The position numbers were made by a program, and so were the translations under genes. A stretch of DNA of 64,000 bases from a bacterium. GTDB taxonomy: Bacteria; Orphanbacterota; Orphanbacteria; Orphanbacterales; Orphanbacteraceae. Positions within the stretch are counted from its first letter, which is position 1; every line of letters starts with the position of its first letter. Below the pieces are notes generated by a model. The model had not been told where the DNA came from. It did no database searches and saw only the letters and a list, made by a program, of their open reading frames with translations. Positions 45,015-56,006 of the stretch are shown one piece after another. The stretch lies in NCBI GenBank assembly GCA_025782575.1, contig JALGYY010000025.1, forward strand, positions 1 to 64,000. Direction: 5' to 3'.

Positions 45015-46433
45015 ATGACAGAGAGCGATAAGACGGGGAAACGCCGGGCCACTACCCGGCGCCCCGATCTCGATACCGTCTACACAATCAAGTCTGACGG
45101 CTCCCGCAACATGATTCACCCGGCCGACGTCAAAGGGCGCTGGCAGCTCCGCAAAGAGATCATCTGGGCGATTCTTGTAGTGATCTACATCGGGATTCCC
45201 TGGGTCCGGATCGGCGGCCGGCCGGCCATGCTGATCGACCTCCCGGCGCGGCACGCATTTCTCTTCGGCAATACATTTACGAACCAGGATTTCTATCTCG
45301 TCTTCTTTATCATTTCGGGAATCGGCTTTTCCCTGTTCGTCGCTACCGCTCTCTGGGGGAGGGTCTGGTGTGGCTATGCCTGCCCGCAGACTGTTTTCCT
45401 GGAGGGCTGGTTCCGAAAAATCGAACGCCTGATCGAAGGGAGAGGGGAAGCAAGAATCCGGCGGAACCAGGGGCCGATGACGTTCGACAAGTTCTGGCGA
45501 AAGACACTGAAACATCTGATCTTTCTGTGCTTCTCGTTCTGGATCGCCCATACGTTTCTTTCCTACTTCATTCCGGTTCAAAAAATTCTGACCGTGATCA
45601 TGAGCAGTCCGGCCGCTCATCCGACTGCTTTTTTCTGGTCCATGTTCTGGACTGCCGCGCTCTATTTCGACTACGCCTGGTTTCGTGAGCAACTCTGTCT
45701 CATCATCTGCCCTTACGGAAGACTACAGTCCACGCTCATCGATCAAGACACGGTCGTCATCGGTTACGATGAGAACAGAGGTGAGCCACGGACCAAACAA
45801 GCGGCTGAGGGGGGCGACTGTATTGACTGTTTTCGATGTGTGGCGGTCTGCCCGACAGGTATCGACATCCGGAACGGGCAGCAGATGGAGTGCATCGGGT
45901 GCGCCAACTGTATCGACGCCTGTGATGACATCATGGCTAAAGTAGGGAAACCGGGGGGGCTCGTTCGTTACGATACCCAGCGGAGTTTCTCCGGTGAAGC
46001 CCGGCGAAGGCTCTTCCGGCCCAAGGTGATCGCTTATCTTGTTCTTTTTGTGATAGGCGGCATCGTGTTCAGCGCCGCCGCAGGCAGGAGAACTCCTGTG
46101 GAGGTGCAGCTTCTCCGACAGAAGGGGATGCCATTCGTACTCGAGGAAGATAAGATCCGCAATCTCTACAATCTCCACATTCAGAACAAGACGGGTGAGG
46201 ATCGCGTGTACTTCATCGAGCCCCGCCCGGGAAAAGAGGCAGAGCCGTTCGATCCCGAATACGTCACCCCCATCAAACGCCTGGAGATCGATTCATTCGA
46301 CGATAAGAGCATTCCTGTGTTCGTCTTTGTGGAGAGGAAGAAATACAGCGACTACTTCCCCCTCGGGATTGCTGTAACCGACTCCGCCACGGGATACGAG
46401 AAGCTCATGAAGCTGAAATTCCGCGGTCCGTAG
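45015..46433 (+). CDS. ccoG: cbb3 oxidase accessory ferredoxin-like protein CcoG
   Basis: 472 residues, the FixG/RdxA family. Membrane segments near residues 55, 95, 165 and 195 precede two 4Fe-4S motifs (CIDCFRCVAVCPTG and CIGCANCIDACDDIM). A further membrane segment and a C-terminal Ig-like domain follow (NLYNLHIQNKTGEDRVYF). CcoG is linked to copper reduction during cbb3 assembly. It begins 1 nt after the ccoP stop and ends the operon; no ccoH was found. Confidence 0.94.
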   Translation: MTESDKTGKRRATTRRPDLDTVYTIKSDGSRNMIHPADVKGRWQLRKEIIWAILVVIYIGIPWVRIGGRPAMLIDLPARHAFLFGNTFTNQDFYLVFFIISGIGFSLFVATALWGRVWCGYACPQTVFLEGWFRKIERLIEGRGEARIRRNQGPMTFDKFWRKTLKHLIFLCFSFWIAHTFLSYFIPVQKILTVIMSSPAAHPTAFFWSMFWTAALYFDYAWFREQLCLIICPYGRLQSTLIDQDTVVIGYDENRGEPRTKQAAEGGDCIDCFRCVAVCPTGIDIRNGQQMECIGCANCIDACDDIMAKVGKPGGLVRYDTQRSFSGEARRRLFRPKVIAYLVLFVIGGIVFSAAAGRRTPVEVQLLRQKGMPFVLEEDKIRNLYNLHIQNKTGEDRVYFIEPRPGKEAEPFDPEYVTPIKRLEIDSFDDKSIPVFVFVERKKYSDYFPLGIAVTDSATGYEKLMKLKFRGP

Positions 46434-46460
46434 CAGTATCTTCGCCCCACACCCCTCATG

Positions 46461-46490
46461 AAAAAAGACCCGCGGATTCCCGCGGGTCTT
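46461..46490 (-). terminator. rho-independent terminator of rpsD
   Basis: Perfect 10-bp arms (46466-46475 and 46480-46489), extendable by one pair, with a 4-nt loop. On the minus strand the stem is followed by a U-run (46466-46461). It lies between the convergent ccoG and rpsD genes and may serve both. Confidence 0.85.
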
Positions 46491-46536
46491 CTGCATTCGT
46501 ATAAGAGCCGGCCCACACCGGCACGCGTTTCGTCGA

Positions 46537-47148
46537 CTACTTCGAATAGAACTCGACGACGAGCGGCACTTCACAAACAACGGGAACTTCGTCCCGCTCC
46601 GGTGTACGGATGAACTTCACCGAGAGCGAGGCTTTGTCAAACGAGATGTATTCCGGATGGTTGGAACCATAAGGGACCGCCTGGAACCCGACCATCTTTC
46701 GGCTCTTCTCCCTCACGCTGATCACATCGCCCTCTTTGACCGCACAGGAAGGGATATCGACGCGCTTGCCGTTCACATCGATATGGCCGTGATTCACATA
46801 CTGCCGGGCAGCATAGATACTCGGCGCAAGACCACCCCGGAGAACCAGGGCATCCAACCGCGTTTCGAGAAGGGCGATCAGGTTATCACCGGTGTTGCCC
46901 ACACGACGCGCCGCCTTCTTGTAGTAGTTCACCATCTGTCGCTCATGGATATTGTACTGTGAGCGGAGGCGCTGCTTTTCCAGAAGCTGCTGCTTGTACG
47001 GCGACATCTTGGTGCGACGTGAAAGATGAGGCGGGCCGTGCTCGCCTGGACCGTATGGCCGTTTTTCCATGTACTTGGCGGCCTTCGGAGTGAGCGGAAT
47101 CCCGAGGGATCGGGAAAGCTTCACTTTTGAGCCGGTGAACTTCGACAT
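46537..47148 (-). CDS. rpsD: 30S ribosomal protein S4
   Basis: 203 residues, full length. The start MSKFTGSKVKLSRSLGIPLT lacks the zinc-binding cysteines, so this is the C-minus form. The S4 RNA-binding domain is clear (RLDALVLRGGLAPSIYAARQ; HIDVNGKRVDIPS). It nucleates assembly of the small subunit by binding 16S rRNA. Here it stands alone, away from the alpha operon, with its own promoter and terminator, as in many bacteria where S4 represses its own leader. Confidence 0.98.
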   Translation of the reverse strand: MSKFTGSKVKLSRSLGIPLTPKAAKYMEKRPYGPGEHGPPHLSRRTKMSPYKQQLLEKQRLRSQYNIHERQMVNYYKKAARRVGNTGDNLIALLETRLDALVLRGGLAPSIYAARQYVNHGHIDVNGKRVDIPSCAVKEGDVISVREKSRKMVGFQAVPYGSNHPEYISFDKASLSVKFIRTPERDEVPVVCEVPLVVEFYSK

Positions 47149-47539
47149 CGACGTCTCCTAACCGAGTAATTCCGTTCTTGACGGAATCGGATGATCCCGC
47201 TCTTCGATTCACATTCGAATGGATGGGAGAACTCTCAACCGAGCCCTTCTACCACGAACTAAGCAAGATAGCACCCGGTCGAACAATTCGTCAAGAGGAT
47301 TCCCCTACTGGCCCATCCGCAAACCGCCACCGCAAGACAGGCAAAGGATCAGCTCAATCCTATTATTTTCAACATCTTGAACGATTCTATCCTGGACGGG
47401 CGGGGCTCAAGAATTATACGGGTATTCCCGACAATTAGTAGAGAAGTCGGATCATTCGGAAATGAGTGGCCGTGCCGGGCCTGGAGTATGCAGATAACCG
47501 CTGCTCCCCCACCGTAGATCGCGGAAGAAGGAGCCGCCA
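47149..47539. other. 391-bp divergent region between rpsD and the kinase gene
   Basis: Contains the rpsD promoter (47265-47294, minus) and a leader of about 110 nt for rpsD. On the plus side no convincing promoter or operator was recognised before the kinase. Confidence 0.6.
47265..47294 (-). promoter_or_regulatory. rpsD promoter
   Basis: On the minus strand TTGACG (47294-47289), an 18-nt spacer, and TATCTT (47270-47265), giving a predicted leader near 110 nt. Confidence 0.55.
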
Positions 47540-50461
47540 TTGCTCTACGATCGCTTGATAACCGTTCGACTTTCGCTCAAGGGAAAGTTCCTGATCGTAG
47601 CCGGGGTTATGTCGGCCTGCCTGATCACGATTGTCACACTCGCCGCGGTGATGAGTTCTTCAGTGGATCGCAATCTCGATCGACTCCAGTCGAGTGTGTT
47701 TCCATGCTATCGGGAGGCCGTCTCCCTTCAGGATCACTTCGAGACGATGCACTCTCTCCTCACCCAGGCGATGGAGACGGGACAGATCTTCTCGCTCGAG
47801 CGCTGCGAAAATCTTCGCATTGATTTCCTCGATCACCTGGAGAAAATTCTCACATACGTACCTGAGGAAGACCGCGACACATACAAGGGGATCAGCAAAA
47901 CTTTCGACTCCTACTATGCCGAAGCGATTCTGATTGCCCAACTCACCCTCGGGGCGCGGATCGAGAATATCTATATTGCGGAAGAGACGGACCAGGAGAT
48001 AAGGCGACGGAGAGAGGCGGCGGATGGACTCGCCAAGACTGTCAGCGAGAAGATTGAAATGACAGTGAGGTCCCACCGCCTGGCTGTGGAGACTTCACTT
48101 TCCTCGACATCCCGGCAGGTCACATTCGAATCGATTCGGGCCGGCGCAATCGGAATCTTCGCCATACTGATACTCGCATCGTTCCTCATCCTCTTCACGA
48201 GAAGCATAGTCGCGCCGATCGGCATGCTCTCCCGCTTTACAGGGCGCGTGGCACGAGGCAACCTGGATTCCAACATAGACCTGAGCCTGTTTCCCAACGA
48301 CGAAGTGGGCGATCTTGCCCGATCCTTCCAGGCGATGACCCGGGGGCTCCGCGAAACGACGGTCAACAAGGACTATGTAGACAAGATCATCGGATCGATG
48401 GCTGACACGCTGATCGTCATCGACTCAAAGTGGAACATTCGATCCATGAACAATGCGGCGAAACGACTTCTCGGATATGAACCGGATGAGCTCGCAGGAC
48501 GGCCGTTCGGCACGATCATTCTGGGCACTACGCCGGATCGAACCGATCAACTGATCGGCAAATCGGAAATGTGGTACCGCACCCGGGACGGTGAGGCGAT
48601 TCCCGTTTCCTATTCGGGTTCTACAATGATCGATGACGACGGCAAGCCAATCGGCGTGGTCTGTGTGGCAAGGGATATTCGCGAGAATAAGCGAACCGCC
48701 TGGGAACGGGAGTCGCTGAATACAGTGTCCGACTTCCTGCTCACCGCATCGAGTGTGAGTGAAATCTGCGACAGGGTACCCCGGATCCTGGCTGAGTCGA
48801 CAGGGAGTGGTATCGTCTGCATTCATCGCCATGACCCTAAAGAAAAGCAGCTCGTCAGGGAGGGCTCTTTCGGCACCACCGATCTTGTCCCCATCCCGGC
48901 GGCGCTCCCCGAAGACGATGCCATCCTCGGCAATGTAGCGCGAACCGGTCGCCCCTGGCTTCACGAATCCGGTGATCAAGCGGCTCCGCTCGGCGCTACG
49001 GCTCTCACCGGACTCGAACTCGGCCGATTCCTGTGTGTACCGCTCAAAACGGGCGACAAGTTGTGGGGGACTCTTCTTCTGGCGCTGTTCCGATCCCCCT
49101 ATTTCGGACCTCAGGTGGTCGGATCCGTCCAGGTAATCGCGGACTATATCGCCCAGGCGATCGCCCGCCTGACGGCTGCGGATGAGCTCAGACGATACAT
49201 GGTGGCACTGGAGGGGAAGAACAAGGAACTCGGTGTAGCGCGGGATGCGGCGCTCGAAGCTTCGAGACACAAGTCCGAATTCCTTGCCAACATGAGCCAT
49301 GAAATCAGGACGCCCATGAACGGAATTGTCGGCATGGCTGATATACTGCTCGACTCCAGGCTCGACCCTGACCAGACGGATCAGGTGGTAATCGTTCAGA
49401 AGTGCGCGGACTCCCTCCTGTCGCTCATCAACGACATTCTCGATTTTTCCAAGATAGAAGCGGGGCATCTCAAGGTCGAGAATGTGGCGTTCGACCTGAA
49501 GTCACTCGTAGGGGACGTGGACACCTTGGTCGGAGCCGGCGCCCGGGACAAAATGCTCGAATTCACTACGGCTTTCTCTTCACAGCTTCGTGAGACTTAT
49601 GTCGGCGATCCGGGTCGTATCAGGCAGGTCATTGTCAACCTGGTCTCTAACGCCATCAAGTTCACGCCGAAGGGATACATCCGGCTCAACGTCTCCCCGG
49701 AGACGGAGAGTGATGGAAGAAGGGGCGTCCGCTTCGAAGTAGAGGATTCGGGAATCGGTATTCCGGACGACCGCCAGGTGCTGATTTTCGAGCAGTTCCG
49801 CCAGGCAGACGGATCAACAACCAGAAAACATGGGGGGACCGGACTCGGTCTCTCGATTTCGAAGCAGCTCGTCCAATTGATGGGCGGCTCGATCGGCGTA
49901 CGGAGCCGTGTGGGGGAGGGATCTGTTTTCTGGTTCACCCTGCCGTTCGCGCCTGCCCAGGCGATTGCAAAACCACTTCCAAAAGGGCCGGCAGATATCG
50001 GTGCGGCGCTGGTTCAGGCGGCATTCTCGGACCAGAGTGCAGGCTTGACCTCGCTCGAGATCGATGTGGCGGGAGCGAAGGTCCTGGTGGCCGAGGACAA
50101 TCTGGTGAATCAGAAGGTGGCGATGAGAATGCTCCGGAAGCTTGGTTGCGAGGTCGGAATTGCTGCCAACGGGCGAATCGCGATCGAAATGCTGAAGAGC
50201 TCCTCGTACGATGTCGTCCTCATGGATTGTCAGATGCCCGAGATGGATGGTTACGTCGCCACCACCGCTATTCGCGAATCGGACAGCGATTGGAGCCGCA
50301 TTCCCGTCGTCGCGATGACCGCCCACGCCATGGCGGGTGATCGCGAACGATGTATCAGAGCCGGTATGAATGACTACTTGAGCAAGCCGGTCAAATTGGA
50401 TCACCTGCGGGAGGTTCTTGGCCGATGGTTCAGAAAACAGGCGAAGACTATCCCCTCCTGA
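47540..50461 (+). CDS. hybrid sensor histidine kinase with PAS, GAF and receiver domains
   Basis: 973 residues. Order: membrane segment (about 16-40), a helical periplasmic sensor (to about 205), a second membrane segment (about 208-230), HAMP ([18 protein letters not shown]), PAS (about 285-385), GAF (about 395-540), a short coiled coil, HisKA with phospho-acceptor His near 586 ([12 protein letters not shown]), HATPase_c ([28 protein letters not shown]) and a receiver with Asp near 896 ([13 protein letters not shown]). The start is TTG 47540, preceded by GAAGGAG. No output regulator is adjacent; the next gene is metabolic. Ligand unknown. Confidence 0.93.
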   Translation: MLYDRLITVRLSLKGKFLIVAGVMSACLITIVTLAAVMSSSVDRNLDRLQSSVFPCYREAVSLQDHFETMHSLLTQAMETGQIFSLERCENLRIDFLDHLEKILTYVPEEDRDTYKGISKTFDSYYAEAILIAQLTLGARIENIYIAEETDQEIRRRREAADGLAKTVSEKIEMTVRSHRLAVETSLSSTSRQVTFESIRAGAIGIFAILILASFLILFTRSIVAPIGMLSRFTGRVARGNLDSNIDLSLFPNDEVGDLARSFQAMTRGLRETTVNKDYVDKIIGSMADTLIVIDSKWNIRSMNNAAKRLLGYEPDELAGRPFGTIILGTTPDRTDQLIGKSEMWYRTRDGEAIPVSYSGSTMIDDDGKPIGVVCVARDIRENKRTAWERESLNTVSDFLLTASSVSEICDRVPRILAESTGSGIVCIHRHDPKEKQLVREGSFGTTDLVPIPAALPEDDAILGNVARTGRPWLHESGDQAAPLGATALTGLELGRFLCVPLKTGDKLWGTLLLALFRSPYFGPQVVGSVQVIADYIAQAIARLTAADELRRYMVALEGKNKELGVARDAALEASRHKSEFLANMSHEIRTPMNGIVGMADILLDSRLDPDQTDQVVIVQKCADSLLSLINDILDFSKIEAGHLKVENVAFDLKSLVGDVDTLVGAGARDKMLEFTTAFSSQLRETYVGDPGRIRQVIVNLVSNAIKFTPKGYIRLNVSPETESDGRRGVRFEVEDSGIGIPDDRQVLIFEQFRQADGSTTRKHGGTGLGLSISKQLVQLMGGSIGVRSRVGEGSVFWFTLPFAPAQAIAKPLPKGPADIGAALVQAAFSDQSAGLTSLEIDVAGAKVLVAEDNLVNQKVAMRMLRKLGCEVGIAANGRIAIEMLKSSSYDVVLMDCQMPEMDGYVATTAIRESDSDWSRIPVVAMTAHAMAGDRERCIRAGMNDYLSKPVKLDHLREVLGRWFRKQAKTIPS

Positions 50462-50508
50462 CCTGATTTTCGCAGACGGGATTGATTTTCCCGAGGCCCT
50501 GCGCGAAG

Positions 50509-53040
50509 ATGAACCACATGTCCCGCTCACCCACATCCGGAAAGAAGCCGGCTCGCCGGAGTCGTTCCGACGGGAACCGCCCCCCTCTCGAGCGCCGCTT
50601 CGCCGCATTCGCCGCCGAGAAGCACCCTCTTCTTCTCGATCGTGTTCTCCACGCTTTCCATGATGCCCAGTCCCGTACAAGAAGTGCCGGATCGTCTCGC
50701 ACTACCTGGATCGAAGCGCTCCGGAAACCGTTTCGTGACGCCCTCCGAATCGGGCTCTCCGTCGAATCGCCACCCTGGCTCGATGAGACGACTCCCGGCG
50801 TCGCCACCTCAGACCGGATCGACCGGTCGATCGAAGAGCTGGTCCTCGACCTTGACGGCTTCCTGCATCGGGAATCGATCGTCGCCTCTTTCACTAACAA
50901 AGAGAAACGAGAACTGTTGCGCGGCATGATGCTCACCAGGGCCGTGGACAACCAGCTCAAGTTATTCTTCGCCGGGGGTGAGGTTCGTTACGGGAAGAAG
51001 GCTTTTCAGGGAAAGGGATTCCGGTCACTCGGCCAGGAAGCGATTTACGGCGCTACCCTTCGATTGAAACGGGGGGAAACGTTTGCAGGCGATTCGGGTT
51101 GGACAGGCGATGTGGTCGCTCCCCTGATTCGAGATTTGGGAGCTGCGCTCGGCATGCGGGCGACAGCGGAAACTGTGCGCATGGTCCTTAACGCTCAAAT
51201 GGGTAAAGCGGGGCCGCCTATGAATGGCCGTGATCTCCATGTGGGCGACTGGGAATGGGGTGTTCTGCCGGCTACCGCACCGCTCTCAATTTCGACAATG
51301 ACCGTAGCGGGAATCGCCATGGGCTTCGCACTGGAAAAATCGGAGCGTGTGGCGGTTTCCTTTATCGGTGAGGGAGGGACCTCCCTCGGCGAGTGGCATG
51401 AGGCGATCAATCTATGCGCCGCCCGGCACCTGCCCGCCATCTTCTGCATTCAGAATAACCAGACCGCGCTGTCGACCCCGGTTGAGGAACAGTCGTCCGT
51501 TCGTGTATTCGCGGAGAAAGCGGCCGGTTACGGCGTGCCCGGCATCACGATCGACGGCACCGATCCGGAAGCGATCGCGGCGGCGTTCGCATGGGCGGCC
51601 GAAAGAGGGCGTGACGGAAAGGGCCCCACATTGATCGAACTCATATCGATGAGAATGTGCGGCCACGCTCACCATGATGACATGCTCTATCTTGGCAAGG
51701 ACTCGAAACCGTCGTGGGAATATGCGGAACTATCGAACGGAGGCTACGCCGATCCGGAAGCCTATCGATTCTGGTCAGCCAAAGACCCTCTCGATACATA
51801 TGCCGCGAAGCTTCGCCGTGAACGGGTGATCCGGAACGCCGACATTGTAAAGTTCAGGGGCGAAGCCGAGAAAATGGTGAAGCAGGAAGCGCGGAGCATT
51901 GTCGAAGGAGACTGGCCGGACAGCGAGGATGCGGGTAGAGGCGTTTTTGCTGCCAGCGGCATCGCCGTCCGAGTCGATCCGCTCGATGGAGCCACGTCAT
52001 CTGAAAGCCGCCACACGCCCCCTCTCCCTCCGGTCGATCCGGGGGCCCCTTTCGATAGCGACGGCCAGACGTTCCTGGAGGCGATCATGCTCGGCGTCGG
52101 TGACGCTCTCGCCGATGACGACAGAGTCTTTGTTTACGGCCAGGATGTTGGTGGAGTGTACGGAAATGCTTTCATGCTCCTCCGCCCCCTTCTGGAGCGT
52201 TATGGCGATCGAATTCTGAACTCTACTCTTGCCGAAGGGGGCATTCTCGGAGTTTGTGTCGGTGCGGCGCTCACCGGCCGGCGACCGATCGGCGAAATCC
52301 AGTTCAACGACTTCGTCGCTACAGGCTTCAACCAACTAGTAAACAACGCGGCGAAAATCCATTATCGATGGGGACAACCGGTTCCGATGACAGTGCGCCT
52401 GCCGTGGGGCGGGCTCCGGCACGCCGGTCCCTATCACAGCCAGAATACCGAGCCCTGGTTCTACCGCGTGCCCGGCCTCAAGATCGTCGTCCCCTCGACG
52501 CCCCGGGACGCGCGCGCGTTGTTCGCATCGGCAGTGGCCGACCCGAATCCCGTTCTTTTCTACGAGCACATCGCCCTTTACCGGGATCCCCATATCAAGC
52601 AGGTGATGGGCGAGGAGCCGCCGGACCCGATTCCTCTCGGCCTGGCTGCTCTTAGAAGAGCCGGTTCCGATATGGCGTTCGTGTCGTACGGCGCGTATGT
52701 TCACGTTGTAATGGAAGTGGCGGAAAAGCTGGCCGCGGAAGGGGTGGAAGCGGCAGTACTCGACCTTCGCTCCCTCGCACCGCTCGATCGTGAATCGCTG
52801 CTGGCGGTCGCCCGCCACACATCCAAAGTGATGATTGTCCACGAGGACTCCCGGACCGGCGGGATCGGGGAAAGCCTGGCCGCCATTATTCAGGAAGAAG
52901 CTTTTGAAGATCTTGATGCCCCGGTGCGCGTAATCGGCGCGCTGGACACACCGGTTCCCTATTCGCCTCCTCTCGAAGATGCGTTTCTCCCCGGCGCGGA
53001 AATGATCGAGAAGGCGGCGCGAAACCTATTGGAATACTGA
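50509..53040 (+). CDS. fused alpha/beta E1 subunit of a 2-oxoacid dehydrogenase
   Basis: 843 residues from ATG 50509; TTG 50482 and ATG 50518 are alternatives and none has a strong ribosome site. An unusual basic N-terminal extension of about 140 residues precedes the E1 alpha part (thiamine diphosphate site GEGGTSLGEWHEAINLC with NN; the phosphorylation-loop-like HAHHDDMLY). A Pro-rich linker leads to the E1 beta part (GQDVGGVYG; FNDFVATGFNQLVNNAAK; HEDSRTGGIGES). It decarboxylates branched-chain 2-oxoacids or pyruvate and passes the acyl group to a lipoyl E2. E2 and E3 are not in the window. Confidence 0.9.
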   Translation: MNHMSRSPTSGKKPARRSRSDGNRPPLERRFAAFAAEKHPLLLDRVLHAFHDAQSRTRSAGSSRTTWIEALRKPFRDALRIGLSVESPPWLDETTPGVATSDRIDRSIEELVLDLDGFLHRESIVASFTNKEKRELLRGMMLTRAVDNQLKLFFAGGEVRYGKKAFQGKGFRSLGQEAIYGATLRLKRGETFAGDSGWTGDVVAPLIRDLGAALGMRATAETVRMVLNAQMGKAGPPMNGRDLHVGDWEWGVLPATAPLSISTMTVAGIAMGFALEKSERVAVSFIGEGGTSLGEWHEAINLCAARHLPAIFCIQNNQTALSTPVEEQSSVRVFAEKAAGYGVPGITIDGTDPEAIAAAFAWAAERGRDGKGPTLIELISMRMCGHAHHDDMLYLGKDSKPSWEYAELSNGGYADPEAYRFWSAKDPLDTYAAKLRRERVIRNADIVKFRGEAEKMVKQEARSIVEGDWPDSEDAGRGVFAASGIAVRVDPLDGATSSESRHTPPLPPVDPGAPFDSDGQTFLEAIMLGVGDALADDDRVFVYGQDVGGVYGNAFMLLRPLLERYGDRILNSTLAEGGILGVCVGAALTGRRPIGEIQFNDFVATGFNQLVNNAAKIHYRWGQPVPMTVRLPWGGLRHAGPYHSQNTEPWFYRVPGLKIVVPSTPRDARALFASAVADPNPVLFYEHIALYRDPHIKQVMGEEPPDPIPLGLAALRRAGSDMAFVSYGAYVHVVMEVAEKLAAEGVEAAVLDLRSLAPLDRESLLAVARHTSKVMIVHEDSRTGGIGESLAAIIQEEAFEDLDAPVRVIGALDTPVPYSPPLEDAFLPGAEMIEKAARNLLEY

Positions 53041-53726
53041 TGAAAGTTCTCGTTTTCGACATCGATGCGACGCTCCTTCTCTCAGGCGGGGCGGGTGCGC
53101 GTGCGCTTGACCGCGCCTTCCAGAAAGTGACCGGCAAACCGAACGGTATGGAAGGAGTCCCCTTCTTCGGCATGACGGACTACGCCATCATTCGCCGGAT
53201 GGCGGACAACAAGCTTGACCGGCCGCTCCAGAATGAAGAGCGTGAAGAGGTCCGCCGGCTTTATGCCGAATATCTCGTTCCGGAACTGGAAACTTCGCCC
53301 GGCTTCAAAGTACTGGACGGCGTTGTATCACTTCTCGATCGTGTCACGGAAGACGAAAACATGGTGGTCGGCCTGGCAACCGGCAACTTCGAAGAGACCG
53401 GCAATCTGAAGCTCGCCCGCGGAGGTCTCGAAAGCTATTTCGATTTCGGCGGCTTTGGGAGCGATTTCGAGTCCCGCCCGGAGCTGACCAAACTGGCCGT
53501 CAAGATAGGCCGGGAACGGGCGGGAAACAACACGCCTGATTCTTCGATCTATGTAATCGGCGACACCGTTTTCGATGTGCGCTGCGGCAAAGAAGCCGGA
53601 GTGAGGACTATCGCTGTGGCTACAGGAAACTGCAGCAAAGAAGAACTGACCGCCGAGGATCCGTACGCCGTTATTGACGATCTGTCAGATGGGGATCGTT
53701 TCTACGCGCTCATCAACGGCAAATAA
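53040..53726 (+). CDS. HAD-superfamily phosphatase, PGP-like
   Basis: 228 residues. Motif I is VFDIDATLL (nucleophile Asp7, general acid Asp9) with Ala where DxDGT has Gly. The helical cap follows, then motif II (GLATGNFEET), a Lys region (PELTKLAVKIG) and motif IV (VIGDTVFDVRCGKEAG). Related enzymes hydrolyse phosphoglycolate or similar small phosphates. The ATG shares one base with the E1 stop (TGATG), so translation is coupled; whether the two functions are linked is unclear. Confidence 0.9.
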   Translation: MKVLVFDIDATLLLSGGAGARALDRAFQKVTGKPNGMEGVPFFGMTDYAIIRRMADNKLDRPLQNEEREEVRRLYAEYLVPELETSPGFKVLDGVVSLLDRVTEDENMVVGLATGNFEETGNLKLARGGLESYFDFGGFGSDFESRPELTKLAVKIGRERAGNNTPDSSIYVIGDTVFDVRCGKEAGVRTIAVATGNCSKEELTAEDPYAVIDDLSDGDRFYALINGK

Positions 53727-53749
53727 TTGATACGAACAGTAGATTCCGC

Positions 53750-54622
53750 CTACTTACTGCCGTTCAGCATCCCCTTGATGATGTAGCCGGCGAGTTTGGG
53801 ATTCTCACGCAGCCGCCGCGTCGAATACTCGTACCAATGGCTACCGAACGGCACGTAAACACGCAAGCGGTGACCGGCGGCGAGAATCACGCGACGCAAA
53901 TCCTCTTCTACACCGAGCAACATCTGAAACTCATATTTTGACTTGTCGAGATTAAGCTCTTCGATGATCCGCTCGGTCTCCCAGACCAGACTTTCGTCGT
54001 GGGTCGCGATTCCGACATAACATCCCCGCTCGAGCAACCGGCGTACGGCGCGTGCAAAATTCCGGTTAACCGCCCCGTCGTCCTTCCACGCCACGGAACG
54101 AGGTTCGACATAAATGCCCTTGCAGACGCGCACGTTGGCCCCCTGTTGGATGAGGGCGGAAACGTCGTTCTGGGTTCGCCGCATGTAGCTTTGAATGGCC
54201 ACGCCGACGTTCTCGAATTCTTCGAGTAGCTTTCGATGGATATCGAGCGTCACTTCCGTCACCTCCGAATCTTCCATATCGATCCGGATGAAGTTGTTAC
54301 GCTCTTTCGCCTGTTGGCAGAGATCCCTCATTCTCTGGAAGCAATATTCCGAGTCGATGAGCAGGCCGAGAGAAGAGAGCTTGACCGATACGTTGGCGTC
54401 CAGGTTGTTTCTTTCGATGGACTCGAGCGCGTGATTGTATTCATGGACGCTCGTCTCGGCCTGGGAGAGCTGCGTCACATACTCGCCGAGAACATCGAGT
54501 GTCGCCATTGCGCCGTCGTCGTTCAGAACCCGCACGGTGGCGATCGCCTCGTCCAGCGTCGCGCCGGCGATATAGCGGCTCGAAGCCCGTCTGATTATGG
54601 CTCGCGGCACCATCGGCATCAA
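53750..54622 (-). CDS. proline dehydrogenase, monofunctional
   Basis: About 290 residues. The FAD-binding TIM barrel shows the expected strands and motifs: SVKLSSLG, IRIDMEDSEVT, VAIQSYMRRTQND, VRVCKGIYVEP, YVGIATHDE, EFQMLLGV and RLRVYVPFGSHWYEYSTRRL. It oxidises proline to pyrroline-5-carboxylate and feeds electrons to quinone. The start is uncertain: TTG 54622 or ATG 54619. The in-frame residues upstream (VIGFLDRAVIS) look like genuine family sequence, so the real start may be a non-standard codon near a GGGGGGAG run. Confidence 0.92.
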   Translation of the reverse strand: MMPMVPRAIIRRASSRYIAGATLDEAIATVRVLNDDGAMATLDVLGEYVTQLSQAETSVHEYNHALESIERNNLDANVSVKLSSLGLLIDSEYCFQRMRDLCQQAKERNNFIRIDMEDSEVTEVTLDIHRKLLEEFENVGVAIQSYMRRTQNDVSALIQQGANVRVCKGIYVEPRSVAWKDDGAVNRNFARAVRRLLERGCYVGIATHDESLVWETERIIEELNLDKSKYEFQMLLGVEEDLRRVILAAGHRLRVYVPFGSHWYEYSTRRLRENPKLAGYIIKGMLNGSK

Positions 54623-54799
54623 GCTGATGACCGCCCGATCGAGAAAACCGATGACTCTCCCCCCTGCTTGTTGTGGCAGCTACCGGCACCAGGCCGGCCC
54701 GTGAAAGATTCAGCCAAAGTATAGATGCCATGGGGGAGGCGGGCAACCCCGGTTGATTTCGGGATGATCCCCGGCTAGAGTTCTTTTGAGGGGAACATC

Positions 54800-55897
54800 A
54801 TGTCGATCGATTCACCGATTCTAGGCAATCTGCAGGCAGCGGGCGCTATGCCGGGAGAGCGTTTCGGCTTCGTGACCGCCGCTCATTTTGGCGACCCGGC
54901 CAGGGAGCATCGCGAGGTCAGGCGAAATGCCGCCCTCTTCGATCGCCCCCACATGAGGGTGATCCGCCTCACCGGGGGGGATCGGGTCCCATTTCTGCAT
55001 CGCATGGTAACGAGTGACATCGCTTCTCTCAGAGCGGGAAACGGATGCCCCTCCGCCCTGCTCACCCCGAAAGGAAAGTTCATCGCCACCTTTCATACGC
55101 TCGCTCTGCCCGATTCGCTCATTTTGCTCGTAGCCGATTGTTTCGCCGAAGATCTTGTCACGACGCTCGGGCGGTTTCTGATCATCGATGATGCCGAGAT
55201 CGTCGACGAAGCGGCGTATGGGGGGATAGTCCATCTGGCCGGACCGGCCGGACGGGATGTGCTCGAGCGAATCGGCGGGACGATCGACGAGAAGACGACG
55301 GAGGGACTCAGTCGATGGATCACCGTTCCCGGCCTGTCGAAACGGGTACTCGCCATGTCCCACGCACCGACGGGAGAAGATGGCTATGACCTGATCGCGC
55401 CGCGGGCCGAGCTCACCACGCTCTGGACGGCAATCACCTCTTCAGACGATAGCGACGCTGCGCTCGCTCTCCCGGCCGGCTTCGATGCATACGATTCTCT
55501 ACGTGTCGAGGCAGGTAACGGCGAGCCGGGGATCGACATTACCGCCGATCTCGGCCCGATCGAGGCGGGACTCATACGATCCGTCTCGTTCGAGAAAGGA
55601 TGCTACATGGGCCAGGAGGTAGTAGCGAAGATGCACTATCGCGGCGGCCCGCCGAGGCGGCTCACCAGCCTGGAGATCTCCGGCGAGGAGCTGCCGGCCC
55701 CGGGCGCGCCGATTCTCGATGGGGACCGTACCGTGGGGCAGATCACGACCTCCGCCCATGCGCATTCCCTCGGAGGCCGGGCCGTCGCACTCGGGATCGT
55801 GAGATCCAGGGCGATCGACCGGAACCGGGAGCTCACGACACCGCTCGGCAGTGGCGGGACCGCAACCGTCCGCCCGGTGGAGACACCCTTCCGGTAG
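54800..55897 (+). CDS. ygfZ: YgfZ/GcvT-like folate-binding protein
   Basis: 365 residues. The YgfZ signature is present, KGCYMGQEVVAKMHYRG, with its Cys at residue 268. A GcvT-type fold precedes it (LFDRPHMRVIRLTGGDRVPF; MVTSDIASL; GIDITADLGPIEAG). YgfZ proteins bind tetrahydrofolate and support Fe-S protein maturation and tRNA modification. GAGGGGAAC precedes ATG 54800. Divergent from proline dehydrogenase, with about 175 bp between them. Confidence 0.92.
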   Translation: MSIDSPILGNLQAAGAMPGERFGFVTAAHFGDPAREHREVRRNAALFDRPHMRVIRLTGGDRVPFLHRMVTSDIASLRAGNGCPSALLTPKGKFIATFHTLALPDSLILLVADCFAEDLVTTLGRFLIIDDAEIVDEAAYGGIVHLAGPAGRDVLERIGGTIDEKTTEGLSRWITVPGLSKRVLAMSHAPTGEDGYDLIAPRAELTTLWTAITSSDDSDAALALPAGFDAYDSLRVEAGNGEPGIDITADLGPIEAGLIRSVSFEKGCYMGQEVVAKMHYRGGPPRRLTSLEISGEELPAPGAPILDGDRTVGQITTSAHAHSLGGRAVALGIVRSRAIDRNRELTTPLGSGGTATVRPVETPFR

Positions 55898-56006
55898 CAC
55901 GGGCGGCACAATCCCATCTCAGCCTTGCCGCCGGGAGGGCCGATTGCTATTCTTTGTGGGCAATGCCACCTGCAATGTCCAAGCGCAGGAAACAAGGAAA
56001 GAACAA